A DNA stretch of 64,000 nucleotides from Diphasiastrum complanatum. Lineage: Eukaryota > Streptophyta > Lycopodiopsida > Lycopodiales > Lycopodiaceae. The position numbers and the translations under genes are program-made. Shown piece after piece: positions 35,105-48,900 of this stretch. The notes below the pieces were generated by a model that was not told where the DNA came from, ran no database searches, and saw only the letters and a program-made list of their open reading frames with translations. The DNA lies in NCBI GenBank assembly GCA_029204225.1, contig CM055092.1, positions 12,137,736 to 12,201,735 of the forward strand, in the 5' to 3' direction. The stretch's first letter is position 1, and the number at the start of each line of letters is the position of its first letter.

Positions 35105-35715
35105 GAATGGAGTAAGCTCTTGGGGAACGGGCTCTAACCTGTCGGCTGAGTTGGACTTGGATGGAAGTTACCTGTTTATGGCTGTCCAGTCTGGCGTGGC
35201 GCCAGGTTGGCTTCCAGCACTCGTGACGAAGCTTTCGGTTAGTTAAGTCTGATGTAAGTCAGACCACTTGCTTGAAATGGATGTTACTCGTTTGTAACGA
35301 AGCTTCGAGTTGGTTAAGTTTGATGTATGTCGGGCGGCTTGCTTGGAGGGAAGTCACCCACATCGGGACCCCCGATCTGGCATGGTGCCAGGTTGGATCT
35401 CAATGTTGGTTTCTGAACTTCCAGTTGGTTAAGTCTGATCGTTGTTGGCGAGTTGGCTACTTGTATGTCAAGTGGGTTTGGATGGCAAGAGTTGAAGGCT
35501 GGGAAGCTAAGTCATGGTTCCCGGCTCCCTTTGGGATGTCTGCGCTTCAATTCCAAGCAAGTCGTCTGACTTACATCACACTTAACTAACTCAAAGCTTC
35601 GTCACGAGAGCTGGAAGCCAACCTGGCGCCACGCCAGTTTGGACAGCCATAAACAGGTAACTTCCACCCAAGCAAGCCATCCAACTCAGCTGACAGTTTA
35701 GAGCACATTCCCCAA
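35105..35715. repeat. Inner inverted repeat of the fold-back
   Basis: 35105-35275 is the reverse complement of 35552-35715 (shared CCAACCTGGCGCCACGCCAG). The loop 35280-35531 is in turn the reverse complement of 34140-34330, the LTR end with CATCCCAAAGGGAGCC. The order is thus a, b, spacer, d, a', d', b'. Confidence 0.85.
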
Positions 35716-36215
35716 GATCTGAGAAGGTTACATTTCAAGTGTGTGACCGACCCTAGTCTCCGGGGCGCTGGCATGCCAAGGCGGGCACCATGACAACATT
35801 CCAGCAAGGGAGGCTGAGACTTGGTTAGAGCTCGCCCTGAGTCGCAACCCGCACTCCCCTATAGTGGTGGGATTCGCCACCTCCCCTCATACCAAGTGCT
35901 TTGCCCAGGCTGATAAAGCATGTTTTCTCTCTCTAGAAAGTCATTTTCTTTCTCTCTATAATTATTGATCCCCAAGCTTCCTTTAATCATGCCTAGATCG
36001 TGTGAGGTGATTGCACATCGATTCGAGCTCTATAGACTTCACTAGAACCGATCAAAGATTTTCAGCCATAGGAACTTGGCGCCGGCTGGATTCTGGTCAC
36101 AGTGGCACCGGGAGCGGGGATGACACCGAGAGTAGCAGTGGTGCTGCTGGCGCCGGGGGCAATGCTGGCGCCAGTGGCACCGGAAGTAAAGCTTGTAAAT
36201 GTAGCTTTACAACAT
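35716..36215 (-). repeat. Right outer arm of the large inverted repeat
   Basis: Reverse complement of 34340-34843. The arm pair encloses about 870 bp. Confidence 0.9.
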
Positions 36216-37237
36216 ATTCCTTCCTTGTAAATATTTGTTGAGTTTGTAGTACGCAGTCTGCATATTTAGTTGGAAAAAAAAAAAAGTCTACAAAAATGAA
36301 CTCGTTGTTGCACAATCTACATTTTTACACAAAATTTGCACAATCTATGAGTATTCAAATAAATTTGAATAATGTTCAAAGAGCCCGAAGCATTCAAAGA
36401 GATATTCAAATTATGGTCAAAGGCTTAAAGAGTCAGAGAAAATTCGAATAAATAAAAAGGAGCCCGAAGTGTTCGAATAACCTTCCAAAAAATTTGAAGA
36501 ATGTTCGAAGACATTCCAACACAATCCTACAATGATCCAGAATGTCGATCGGCATAATCTTAGGTCTCAATGAAGTCGAATGCCAAATCTACATGAATCT
36601 GTGAATGTCACTGGAAAATGTCGATCAACATTGATATTTGTCGACAAACAAAGTGATACTCAAAATTACACTCGTGCAATGCCCAATCCATCTCAGCCAT
36701 CTATTCTTGCATATTCAATCTGTTATGTACACTCTCATCACACAAATACGCATCCTTGTGTACTTCAAATAATTTGATAGTATGCTAATCTTGTTCATAG
36801 ATTAAATGTGCTTTAGTTGATTGATTGCACGGACGTTTGACTTTAGAGAGTAAGGCTGCAATGTTGTTGTGTATAGAGAGAATACATATTCACATGGTAT
36901 ACTGGTGCTTAGGAATCGAATTCGAGTCATTCACATTCGGGTGTGTTGGAGTGAAGCTTAATTCCAACAAGGTTCATTATCTGAATCAGACATTCTTCCA
37001 AATCACTTCAAAAGAACAATGAAATTGGATCTAGATTTTTCAATTAACTCATGTCTCTGATCAGATTTGTAAATTTTTATCACTTGACAATAGTCATATT
37101 TTGATAAAAACGATCTTGATCAAGTGATCAACACTCTAGAAATATGAATTTCTCATTTTCAATGAGAACTTGTAACATAATCTTCCAAAAATCTGACAGT
37201 AGCTAGATCTGATAGGTTAGAACTCAAAAATAGTACT
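36216..37237. other. Intergenic, low-complexity AT-rich
   Basis: Repeated TTCAAA/TTCGAATAA words and two GAGCCCGAAG blocks (36380 and 36463); no gene seen. Confidence 0.4.
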
Positions 37238-37968
37238 AGCAAAGGTTCTCTAGGCAAAGGTTGACTTGACGAGGGTTCTTTCACCACTATTTTGGGAAAA
37301 AAAATTATTTATTTGGCTGTTTTTGACAAATATAAAAAATCTAACTTTCGTCTGATTAACAATAGGTATATTTAATAATGATGATACTAGGGTAGAACTG
37401 GCGAAGGTTCTCTTTTTATGAACAATGACTTTTTGTAGCTTGGCGAGGATTAAGATAGACGTTTCAAATAATTCTAATGGATCGAACTCAAAAATGATGG
37501 ATTGTTATATTTGGAAACCTCAAGCAAATCGACGAAGGTTCAAGCAAAGAATCAAGAGTTATACTGTTATTTTTGCAAAAAAAGAATATTTTTTTTTGAC
37601 AAAAATAGCTCAATATAACAACTGAGATTGACTTGATGTTCGCTCAACTTATTGATTACAAAAAATAATATGATGGATTGATTCTGATTCTGGCAAAGGT
37701 TCGTCTCAGAGAACTGACATTCTTGTAGAAAGGTATTAAACTTTTTACAAAAGTTTACCAACAACTATTAGAATGGTCACTTTAGCATTCTATTTTTGGA
37801 ATTAACCTTTGTCGACCTGGCTATAGATAGATTTGGGTCAGATCTAGGCAAGGTAAACCAAGCGAAGGTTGGTTTTCTGCACGTTTTTGTTTGTAGGGGT
37901 AACCCGCCCTTCAAGCTATAGCTTCACTGCATCATGGCGGTACTGTCTGCAAGTCAACAAAGGTTGGT
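37238..37968. repeat. Interspersed GGCGAAGGTTC motif cluster
   Basis: At least nine imperfect copies of GCRAAGGTTC are scattered over 730 bp (about 37238, 37253, 37268, 37400, 37441, 37531, 37692, 37861, 37957) with irregular spacing. Confidence 0.65.
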
Positions 37969-38345
37969 TGGAAAGAAACAGAAAGTTATCAGTGACTGAT
38001 GAAAATTTTGCCCCTTTTGTTGATGACTCTTTTTCATCCGATTCCTCATCTTGTGATTCAACAATGTGATAGGAAAAATCCATCATCTCATGGACGATCC
38101 ACAATTCCATCTTCGCAGCATCCTTACAAAGTTGTACAAGTGAAATATAGGAATCGATTTTAAATCAACCATACAAGATCTGATCTTTTTTGGCACTTCA
38201 GCATGGTATTTTGCCATGATGATCCATTCAGGAAGTGGTGGATTACAATCCTTCACTAGGTGGAAGATCCGATGGGTGTAGTCTCAGATTGTCTCATCAA
38301 GAAACTTGTATAGCTTAGACAATCTTGCAAGGATGGTCTCCATGG
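37940..38345 (-). pseudogene. Possible retrotransposon gag fragment
   Basis: The minus-strand frame reads KLYKFLDETI, then HLVKDCNPPLPEWIIMAKYH. The pattern loosely resembles the Gag helical domain of Ty3-like elements. It ends in an acidic Ser-rich tail. Weak assignment. Confidence 0.3.
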
Positions 38346-40380
38346 CTCAGCATTGTAATGTTATAAAGGTTGTTGGGTTATGGATTGCTTCAGTGAAGGT
38401 GCAATGATGATGGTGTCCCAACTCATTTTGATTTATTTTATTTTATTGTTTTGAAGAAAAAAAAGAAAGAGTAAATACGAATTTGATTAGTCTAGATGAA
38501 TAAATTTCAAACAAAAAACAGAAACTGGAGTAACAGATGAACAAGATGAATGTTATACTAATGGATTATGGAATCGAGATGGTATTAAAAAAATGAACAT
38601 TGTGGGACATGGATGGTAACTGATGTGACAGAATGGCTGGCAATGATGGTGTCAGCGGGCGAGTGGGATCTGGGGCATCACTAGACGATATGACGTGTGT
38701 GATTGGCACATCAAGTTGTTGGAAAGAGGTGTGAAGATAGGTCGAGACTCAAAAAGAAACGAACTCGAATGAAAGATATTCGAACGACAAAAAAAAAACT
38801 TATTGTGCACAACGGAATAAACTATCTTCCTCTTTCTCTATGCATGACTACGCCTATCAATTTTGAACAAAACAATAGTGATAGAAATCACGTTCGATCT
38901 TATAGTAACTAACTATGAAATCATCAATACTACAGTGATTAAGTAGCCAAACAATAATGCATTGAATTATGTTAGCAGACTCCAGAGAATCACCAGATGC
39001 CGAGCCAATCTGAAGACACAAGTTATCTCTCACCCATGACCGAGGAGGTCTCAGCAGGAGGAGAGCAGAAGAAGCTGAGAGCCGAGCATGAGAGCCGAGG
39101 AAGTACTAGCTAGGAAGACAATGACTAGCCTACATGGTGTATCCCAAAGAATGAATGACCATGTAGGAGCTAGTCATATTTCCTAGGCTTTGTAAATAAA
39201 TGTAGACCCCCCCTTAAATTAGTTAGAGTGAGCCACCTTTTGATGGTGACCTTTAGTGGAAGGGCAAATTCCACATGTAATTTCTAATTTGATGGAATTG
39301 CCACTTGAGCTCCACATGGACAACCTTCTTACTTTTTTAAGGGCCCCCCTCTCTTGTGAGGGAGCTTTGAATGTATTGTCAAGTTCTCTTAAGCAAATAA
39401 AGAGGATCCTCCACGAGTTCTTCATGATTGCTAAGCTCCTTGTTCATGGCAATGTTCTTGAGTGAAATTTCCATGAGCATGCTTGAATTCCTTGCATTGT
39501 GGATTAAGTAGTTTTTTGTTTTCTAGTTTCTTGCTTAGTTGTGGATTAGAATTCACTTCTTGTTTATGGAATAAGGTAGAAATCAGCATTCAAGTAAACT
39601 AAAGAGGCTGGTTTGTGGTGTAGATCTTGCATACTCTCTTACAGCCCAGTTCTTGATTTTTCTTGAGCAATCTAAGCATTAAGAAATGAGTGTTTCTTGA
39701 TTCTTAGACTGTTAAATGCTGCTAGAAATCTAGTTTCTTGTTTTAGTAGTTAATCTTGTCTTTGATTATTTTCTGATTCAGTAGATAGTGGTAGGATTGC
39801 TCCCTGTTCTAAAACGTTGATCCTCTTGAGCTAAAGATGGTTACATGGCTGGTTTATGCATGTAGCTGAGCATCGAAACTGTGTCTCCACTGACAGGTTG
39901 GGAAATCCATGTTGAAATCGGAGTAACGCTTCCACTTGTAACTGTTCTGATAAGAAGAAAAACTACAAAGAACCGTAACTAAAGAAGAGGTAAGAAAACA
40001 CAAGAACCATGTTCACAGATTCACCGAATCTGTGAATAAATTATCAGACAAATAATTTGTCGCGAATCACTAGACAAATAATTAGTCGTGAAGAACTACA
40101 TAAATACATACATTCTGAGATGAAGCTGAACGCAATAAAAGATAGTATTGATTCAGTATGAAAACGAAACAAAAGTAAATGAGTACAATAAGTTGCGAAT
40201 CAAAGCCACGTACTCTATGCTATCTCTAAGTGGCTAAAATGAAAGTCTGAATTAAGCGCAATGCTGATAAGTAGTAGTAAGCGCAATAACAATCTCTAAA
40301 ACAACTCTAAGAAGTGAGCTAGAATGCTCAACAATGTTCAAAGATCGACTTCCAGAGTATCCAATGTGTTTTAATCAACT
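38346..40380. other. Intergenic, probable LTR debris
   Basis: No ORF with a known domain. A G/C-homopolymer-flanked block at 39205-39350 and the stretch just before the copia fragment may be LTR-derived, but no repeat partner is present in the window. Confidence 0.35.
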
Positions 40381-40984
40381 ACACTACTTCAGATCAAGCC
40401 TACAAATTGTTTGATCCCATCGAGTCGAAGATATTTACTAGTCGGGATGTCATCTTCATCAAAGATCAATTTCAAGACATCAAAAGAAAAGGCAGTTCCC
40501 ATGTAGCCGACCTGTCAGATTCTCCTGACACATTGAACTTTCCAGCTCCTCAGTCAACTATTTCCATTGAAGGTCCAAACTCTTCTACTTTTGGTGAATA
40601 AAAAATCAATGACGAATCAAAAGATGATGTTGCAAATCAGCAACTACAGTATGATGGAAATGATCAACTTCCTCCTTTACCCAAAAGATCATCAAGGACT
40701 AGCAGACCACTTGTGAGGTATATCAATGAGTGTGCAGCCTATCTTGTTTAGGAATCGACGTTTGTCCAAGAGGCACTCAGTTTGCCTGATTCAGATCTCT
40801 GGAAAGAAGCTATGGATAAAGAGTATTCATCTCTTATCAAGAACCAGACATGGATAATTTTCGAATTACATGCTAGCAGAAATGTAGTTGATTGCAAATG
40901 GATTTTCAAAGTCAAGCACAATGCAGATGGAAGCATCAACAGGAGAAAGGCACGAATTGTTGCTAGAGGATTTTCTCAGGTATA
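40381..40984 (+). pseudogene. copia (family B relative) integrase tail and RT N-terminus
   Basis: The plus strand reads AYKLFDPIESKIFTSRDVIF, a Pro/Ser linker with PKRSSRTSRPLVRYINE, and the RT start WKEAMDKEYSSLIKNQTW, CKWIFKVKHNADGSINRRKA and RIVARGFSQVYN. It is closely similar to copia B. A stop at about 40750 and the abrupt end at about 40984 break it. Confidence 0.88.
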
Positions 40985-42215
<1,231 letters not shown>

Positions 42216-44400
42216 CTAAAAAATAAATGTATTTATTTTCTAGAATCAGTCTCTGGGGTGACTGTTTCGACCAATAGAGTGCCTTGTGAATTTTGTTACA
42301 AGGTGTTGTTTACCCCTCAGCTCGTATCCTTTTGTACCTCCAAGTAGGTTTGACCCGTTCCTAGGTCACCACACATGATGCACCAACTGAAGGACATCCA
42401 CTATGCATACAATGACGTATCATCCATGAGCAACTGTAGCGTCTCCCTGAGTGCCACCCAATGGACTCATCTTCCATCCTGCTAGACAAGCCAAACACAA
42501 ACCATCACCTGCTCCTCATGGCTCCTAGTATCTGATCGCTCTCCCTGGCCATGTGCCACCTGACATCATGCCAACGCAAGCTTGTCCTTATTCACCGCTC
42601 ATGGGATCCCGAGACTAATGTCTCCTTGATCGTACTGAGGTATATGGCTCTGAGTGACTTCCTCTAGGCTTCTCCCTGATCTCACCACATGTACATCTAC
42701 CTCGTAGTGGTGCTCTTGTGAATGATTCCAAACCATTCTATGAGAATACACTGAGATGCGAACTCCAAAGCCACTATCAAGTCCCTCACATACTGTGCAT
42801 GCCAATATTTTTCCCAATGAACCTGTGAGATCTTCCATGGCCCAAACCAAATGATCTGCACTTTGCCATCATTGGAATTTGCATCTTTGATGCAATATTG
42901 ATACGACAAATTGACCTGACTTACCTAGAATAGGCTATTGAAGTGTATCTCCATGATGAAAAGCTTGATACACTGCTCCACAGCTACAATGACTTGATCA
43001 AATTTGACTTACGAACTGCAAAATAAAACATCACGCTTACTACTCATCACGAGCATCCAAAGTGTGATTATTGACCCGTTCTTCATCATCCACGTGTCCT
43101 ACACATAGTTCGTGCAATGCAAGCTTGCTATCTTGTCCAATGGCTTTCAATTGGCACCATCTCACACTTCCATCTCCTGTGACCACCAAATGTGTGCATA
43201 TCCAAAGCTAGTCCACATTTTTCTCTAAATGAGAAATTTTCAAGTCACTGATGCGTGTGTCAATGCCACCCAACTCCACAATGCCATTGTCGATCATACC
43301 AGTGAGAGCGTTCTCCCAAATTGCCACTTGACATTGGTCGATTCTAACTCCAAAAGTTGAATCTGATCATGAGATTTTTTCACTCGTAACCGACATATCA
43401 TGCCTATTTCTCACTTGCGATTGCTTGCCCTCTCAAAATTGTCGCCAATAATGATTAGTCACGATGCCAAACTGCACTTCCATTGCCAAAACTAGCTTTC
43501 ACTAAGGCTCTTCTTGTGTTGGCCGCGCGGGCTCAACTGCGAGCCTCCTCTCCTCATTTTTTTAATTTTCTCTCTTTCTCATGTAATGGCTGCCCTGTTT
43601 GATCAATCCATTTGCCATTTTCCATAAAAGAAATTATAGTTTGACATTATGATTGACTGTGCCCTACATCTACGCCAAGGAGGAAATTACCAGAATCCAA
43701 TTTGGGTGAGAATTGGTTGCAAACAACTGGTTTTTCAGCAAACTACAAAAGCCCTAACATGCATGGGCTCAACAAGTGTCAACACACTAAAATAGGCACA
43801 CGTCTGACTAGTAGGCCCAACATGGGCTAAACTACTAACAAACTCAAGACATGCCCTTGACTATAACAAATGCCGTAAAAAATATCCTGTACAGGCTATT
43901 TTTCCTACGTGTGGCTACTCGGCTAACCCAAGTAGCCGGCTACGTGGGACAAGTGCTCGACTGATAAGTCAATGATGGTCACGTTCCGGTCATAACTGAA
44001 TACAACTAATTAATTGTGTACTAATTATAGTATCACATTTGAAGCTTACATAAAATGTATATCAGTTTAACTCTGATTTCTAACTTTTCTCAATGAGGTG
44101 CATGCTTGCTATGGATTAATTGCATATCACTTAAAATAAAAACAAAAACAAAAGCAAAGTGTGCAAGTCACTTTTATTCCATTCACTACATGTCGTTTGC
44201 TATGTTAGATGCAGACATGGATGATCACTTAATTAAATGTGGTATTGGGCCTTTAACCAAGGTCTATGCATGCTATTTCATCCCTCCACCTGCAAGGTCT
44301 AGACCTTAAGTATTCGGACCACCACCACAATCTATCAAACTCCATTGACTGACCTCAACACATAGTATTGCCTTTGCAAGGCAAGGCCAAAAAGGCACAT
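42216..44400. other. Intergenic, unassigned
   Basis: Short minus-strand ORFs at 42599-42909 have no recognised domain. From 42350 to 43500 the DNA is less AT-rich and may be decayed element coding. Confidence 0.4.
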
Positions 44401-44444
44401 TATTTAAACTCAAACTCTTGTAAAAGAGTTTTTTTTTTTGGATA

Positions 44445-44866
44445 GAATCATCACAATAATGTACCACTATCACAAGAAAGCTAAAAGCATAAAATCTTGT
44501 GCACAAGCCATTTTATCCCTTGGGGCAAAATTTTTGCCCACAAATATTTTTAGCCCAAATCCAAAGAATCATATATTGTCCTCACACTCAGAGAATACGT
44601 GACCTCAAAGATCATGGGTAGCTTCACCATGCATGTTGAAAATGGAAAAAAGAAAGAAATCCTTGAAATTCAAAAGGATTAAAAAAAGACACATTTTTTT
44701 TCTAGTTAAAACTATTGTCAAAAAAAGACGCTTTATGTGAATCATCACAACAACTACTTGCTATCACAACAAAGCTAAAAACATAAGGTCTTGTGCACTC
44801 TCCATTCTATCCACTCCCCTCAAAGCTTTTAGCCACAAATATTTTGAGCCTAAATCCAAAAAATCC
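44445..44866. repeat. Pair of imperfect direct repeats, about 127 bp, 294 bp apart
   Basis: 44445-44570 and 44739-44866 share GAATCATCACAA, AAAGCTAAAA.CATAA, TCTTGTGCAC and CACAAATATTTT.AGCC blocks. They lie upstream of NCA1. Confidence 0.7.
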
Positions 44867-44974
44867 AAACCTACTACTTGGGGAGTGGTGGCAAAGTGAT
44901 AGTGAGGATATGGGAAAAGGGCAAAATTAGAATTTGACCTATTTTTATCATTTCCATATATTTTTCCTTCATTT

Positions 44975-45709
44975 TGGTTTTCTTTATCTTTGCCCCGTAT
45001 TCATATTTCTTCTTTCTCCTTTGGCTTCGCCTTTCCATTTTGCCTCTTTCCATAGCTTTTGGTGTAAGCGAGCGCGCGTTCGCTTTCGCTTTTGAATCAT
45101 CGTCGCCTCTGCTCTCTGCTGTGCGTGGATACGGATTTGCGGGTAAAGCTCCATCCATGGATCGCATTTGCTTTCTGCTGGTGATACTTATCAGATTCCG
45201 TTTGAGTGCCTTATCAATTGCGCATTTTTAAATCTATCCGTGTTTGCGTATTTGATGAGATTGTGTGTTTTGTTCGGATTCAGTTACATCTTTTGGCTCT
45301 CTGTCTTGTGAGGAGTTTACTGTGGTTCTCAAATGTTGATTTCTTGCTCAGGTTATCTGAGCATTAGAGGGTATATATCACTGTTAGCCTGTTCAGTGGT
45401 TCTTATATTTAGTTTCGGCATTTGGGAAAATGGAAGTCATCTTAGAAGCTGGTTTGCTTATTGCGTAGTTGCTGCACCCTTCATGTCTGAAACTGATTTT
45501 TGTTGCTGAGTTTAATCAGATTAGAAAAGTTATGATCCATAATTATATTCTGGCATTAGAGGCACTCGGTGGATTCTTCATCGCTGCCCCATTTAGGGTT
45601 TTCACGGTTCACATCGTGCATATATATCTGTGTGCCGTGTCTGCTCACCTGAAAAACTATGCTCAATCAAGTATTTTGCTGATTTAGTCCTTGTTTGAAT
45701 GCGATTCAG
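44975..45709 (+). promoter_or_regulatory. NCA1 5' leader with probable UTR intron
   Basis: A pyrimidine-rich leader (about 44990-45120) precedes a GC-rich segment with alternating GCGCGCGTTCGC. A plausible donor GG/GTAAAG at 45143 and acceptor GATTCAG at 45709 would remove a 567-nt leader intron and bring the ATG at 45744 close to the cap side. The start and splicing are inferred. Confidence 0.45.
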
Positions 45710-45743
45710 TGACGAAGCCAGAGGCCTGGAGCGGGAATCCATA

Positions 45744-45994
45744 ATGATTTCTGCGTGTCCTTTTGCTGGGCATAACGACACACGTCAGGGCCAACGGCAG
45801 CAAACCGACGAAGAACAAACAAACGAGGAGCAACACACACCTCATGAACATGCAGAGGAAGGAGTGCAAGCTCCGAAATGTCCCCTCGGATACGATGCGG
45901 GGTCTTTCAAACTTGGGCCCCTTAGTTGTATAATTTGTCGAGCTCTTCTTTTCAATAGTAGCAGATGCCTTCCATGCCGACATATTTACTGCAG
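45744..45994 (+). CDS. NCA1: NCA1 exon 1
   Basis: Encodes the acidic/His-rich N-terminus and the first RING half. The donor is GCAG/GTATCG. Confidence 0.88.
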
Positions 45995-48900
45995 GTATCG
46001 TTTTCTTTTCCTTCTTAACTTCTGCTGAAGGACATCGGGCTCCCACTTCTGCTATCTGGAGACGACACTTATTTTTTGCTCACGATTAGGTGTATGCAAC
46101 AGAAGTAGAGAGACATTGGGCTCCCATGTTTGCTATCTGGACAGAACATTCATCACTTGTGCTCATATTTAGATGTATGAACAGAAGTAGAGGGTGAACA
46201 TTGATATATCTTCATTACAGAAGCCCATGTGGATCATCTTCTTCCTTTTTTTCAGTATGGAGTTTTCAATTGGCCTGTTGCCAATTGATGTTGACACTCA
46301 ATTTGTATTTGGTCGCAGATCTTGCATTTTGCGCTTTCAGGACTGTCCTTTGTGTGGCCTGGACATAGAAAATATTGAGCCCGATCCAGACCTACAAGCA
46401 ATGGTTGATAATTTCATTGAAGGACATGCCAGGATAAAGAGGCCAAAGTTGCATGGAAATGGGGAAGTTGAGCATGCACAAGGACAGGAGAATGTCAATG
46501 TGGCATATGAAGACGTATCTCTTGCAAGAGGCAGCTTTTTATTGCAACATGCAATGAGGGTAAGTTTATGTTGCATTTGCTTTCAACTGACTCTTTCCTG
46601 CATAGCACAACCCATTATAGAAGACTTTTCATAATGTGAATGCTATTTGTATGCTTGATGTTCTAATCTTTGCAAATTTGTTCAGATAGTTCTTGTTATA
46701 TGGATATTATGCTTGAGTTTAGCTTCAAATAGACAACAAACACACATACACGTTCATGCACACACACACACACACATACGTGTGCCAACAAACGGTTTGA
46801 AACCAATAGTCATGAATCCCATAGTCCCAATGTTACAATGGATATCATTGGAACATGATAAGCACCTTTTGCTCTTTGGCATTACTAATATGAAGCTTGA
46901 GCTCCTCGTTTTGCTTAATTCATTGAAATCTTTCTGAAAAAATCCATTGATGAATGTTTGTATGAATACATAATCATATCAAAAGAGTGCCAAGATAAAT
47001 GTTTGAAGATTTATATTGTGTTTAAAATTGAGCCTACCATAAAGCATCGAATAATTTGGGCATGAATATCTTTCCCCCTCATAATCAATCCAATGCTCAA
47101 ATAGTTATGGCCCTTTTAAGTAACTAAAGTTCTATTTTATTTTTTTCTCTGTAGAATTTTGCTTGGCTCACATATCATATGAAAATGTAGTGATTTGGTA
47201 AATGTTTCTTTCTTTCTTGTGTCACATCAATTCCTTTATGCTAGTAATTTTCGTCGAAATGAACTTGTTGTGGCATATGCTACATTTGGTAGTAATGCTT
47301 TTATTGGATAATGTTTGTGACAATGAAACATGCTAAATTCGATTTGACACAATTTCATCTACACTCAAAATTCAATATTCTATCTGATCATAGAGTATAC
47401 CCTGAAAAGTTACGTCTTTGCAAATTGTGCACGACCAATTGCCAGCTGAAATGGTAAGTAAACGATTTGTTACTTCTCATCATCGTGCCAACAATAGATA
47501 TGAAAATGAAAAGAACTTGAGAAGCATCTCTTGCTCAATCTAGAACCCCATGTTGTCCTTTGACTTTTTTTAGTTTTCACATGAAGGACCTCTATACTAT
47601 CTACATGAATCTTGCGAGGACTCAATATAGTGTAGAAGAATAGTCGATGGTTCTAGCAACATGGTTTAAGATTTGGGATGAACCGAATTTTGGGCATGTT
47701 CAGTTGAATGCAATTGAAAGTTTCTACTATGTGGCTTGTAGAGATTGGTTGCAAGGTGGACCTTTGTTACGAGCTCGTAACCTAGTGCCGAACCCTAGAG
47801 AACACAGATAGGTCAGATACCACAGTCAGGGTCGTGTCCAGCGTACATGACCAACAGGGCAAGACAGTGTGAGTAGTGTGCCCCAGCACGGTCCATAGCC
47901 ATGGCGGGCCTAACACAGCCTAGGGACCCTGTCAGCAGGATAGGGCCCCCAGTTGGGTCCCGACGTGCAGTCGGCCACGTCAGTGCCACGTTCCTCTCTG
48001 AGAATCTGAGAAACACTTCCTATCTTCTGATAGCTTTCTCTACTGCTGCTCCTAACTCCCTAGGATGGAGATGGCTCTGATACCAGTGTAATAGATCCTA
48101 ACACCACAGTAGGGCAAACACTAACTGATCCACCCAACCTTGCCTACTCCCTGATATAGAGTAAGCTGTAGGAGCAGCCTTCAAACTTCTGATTTTCACT
48201 GAGAAATCACAGTAGCAAGGAGTCAGATTCCAAGTGTAGGTAACTCGCTGGAAAAACAACTGTTTCTCACTGAGTTCAGAGGATTCTCTATAGTTTTCCC
48301 AGCGAAATTAGAGAAGGAAGAAGCTAGCACCTCCATCGCTGTATAGCCAGAGACCTGCATCTGATTTCCAGGGAAAAATTTACTGGTTCTCAGCGAGTTT
48401 GAAACCAAAAAAGAGGAGCAGGGCCAGAGCTGCCAGTGCTTCTGAAAATCTGGTTTTTGGACAAGTTTTCGGGCCCCAACGTCAGAGATTTGGAGCAATA
48501 GGATTCCTACCAGATTAGCGAGCAGGAGACTTCTGAAATTTCAAAATTCAGAAGGGTTTTTGGACTTCAGACTTGCCATTTTGTGGACAAATTGAGATGC
48601 TGTCAGACCAGCGAGGGGGGATAGCAAAAGTTTCAGATCTTGTTGCACATTTTCCAACCTCAAATCAGTGGAGGAAGAGCTGAAAGGGCTTTTCTTGATT
48701 CTCTCTGTGGAAGTACAGTCCTCAAAAACAGCTAAGTCATCTTTCCTTTTCCTTGTACAGTTGTAAATTAGTCTTTTAGACTTTTTTTTCCTTCAGAAGT
48801 TAAGGTAACTCTCTTTCAGTTCCGAAGATGACCACTCCTCAGGGACCTGATCAACCCCAGGAGAGAGGCTTCGACGAACTTGAAACAGAAGCCTTGGCTT

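Noticed and set aside
34340-36215. Simple DNA transposon with 500-bp TIRs
   Set aside because: Internal order of additional inverted blocks and the LTR terminus with PBS at 34125-34143 fit rearranged LTRs better; no target duplication found.
42599-42909. Overlapping minus-strand ORFs of 70-83 codons
   Set aside because: No domain, no conserved start, no splice context; left as unassigned.
45699-45743. Upstream in-frame ATG at 45699 for NCA1
   Set aside because: It lies upstream of a likely UTR-intron acceptor (45709) and adds 15 residues before the conserved CPFA start.
46713-46937. ORF with a His/Thr-rich start
   Set aside because: Reads through a (CA)n-type stretch in NCA1 intron 2.
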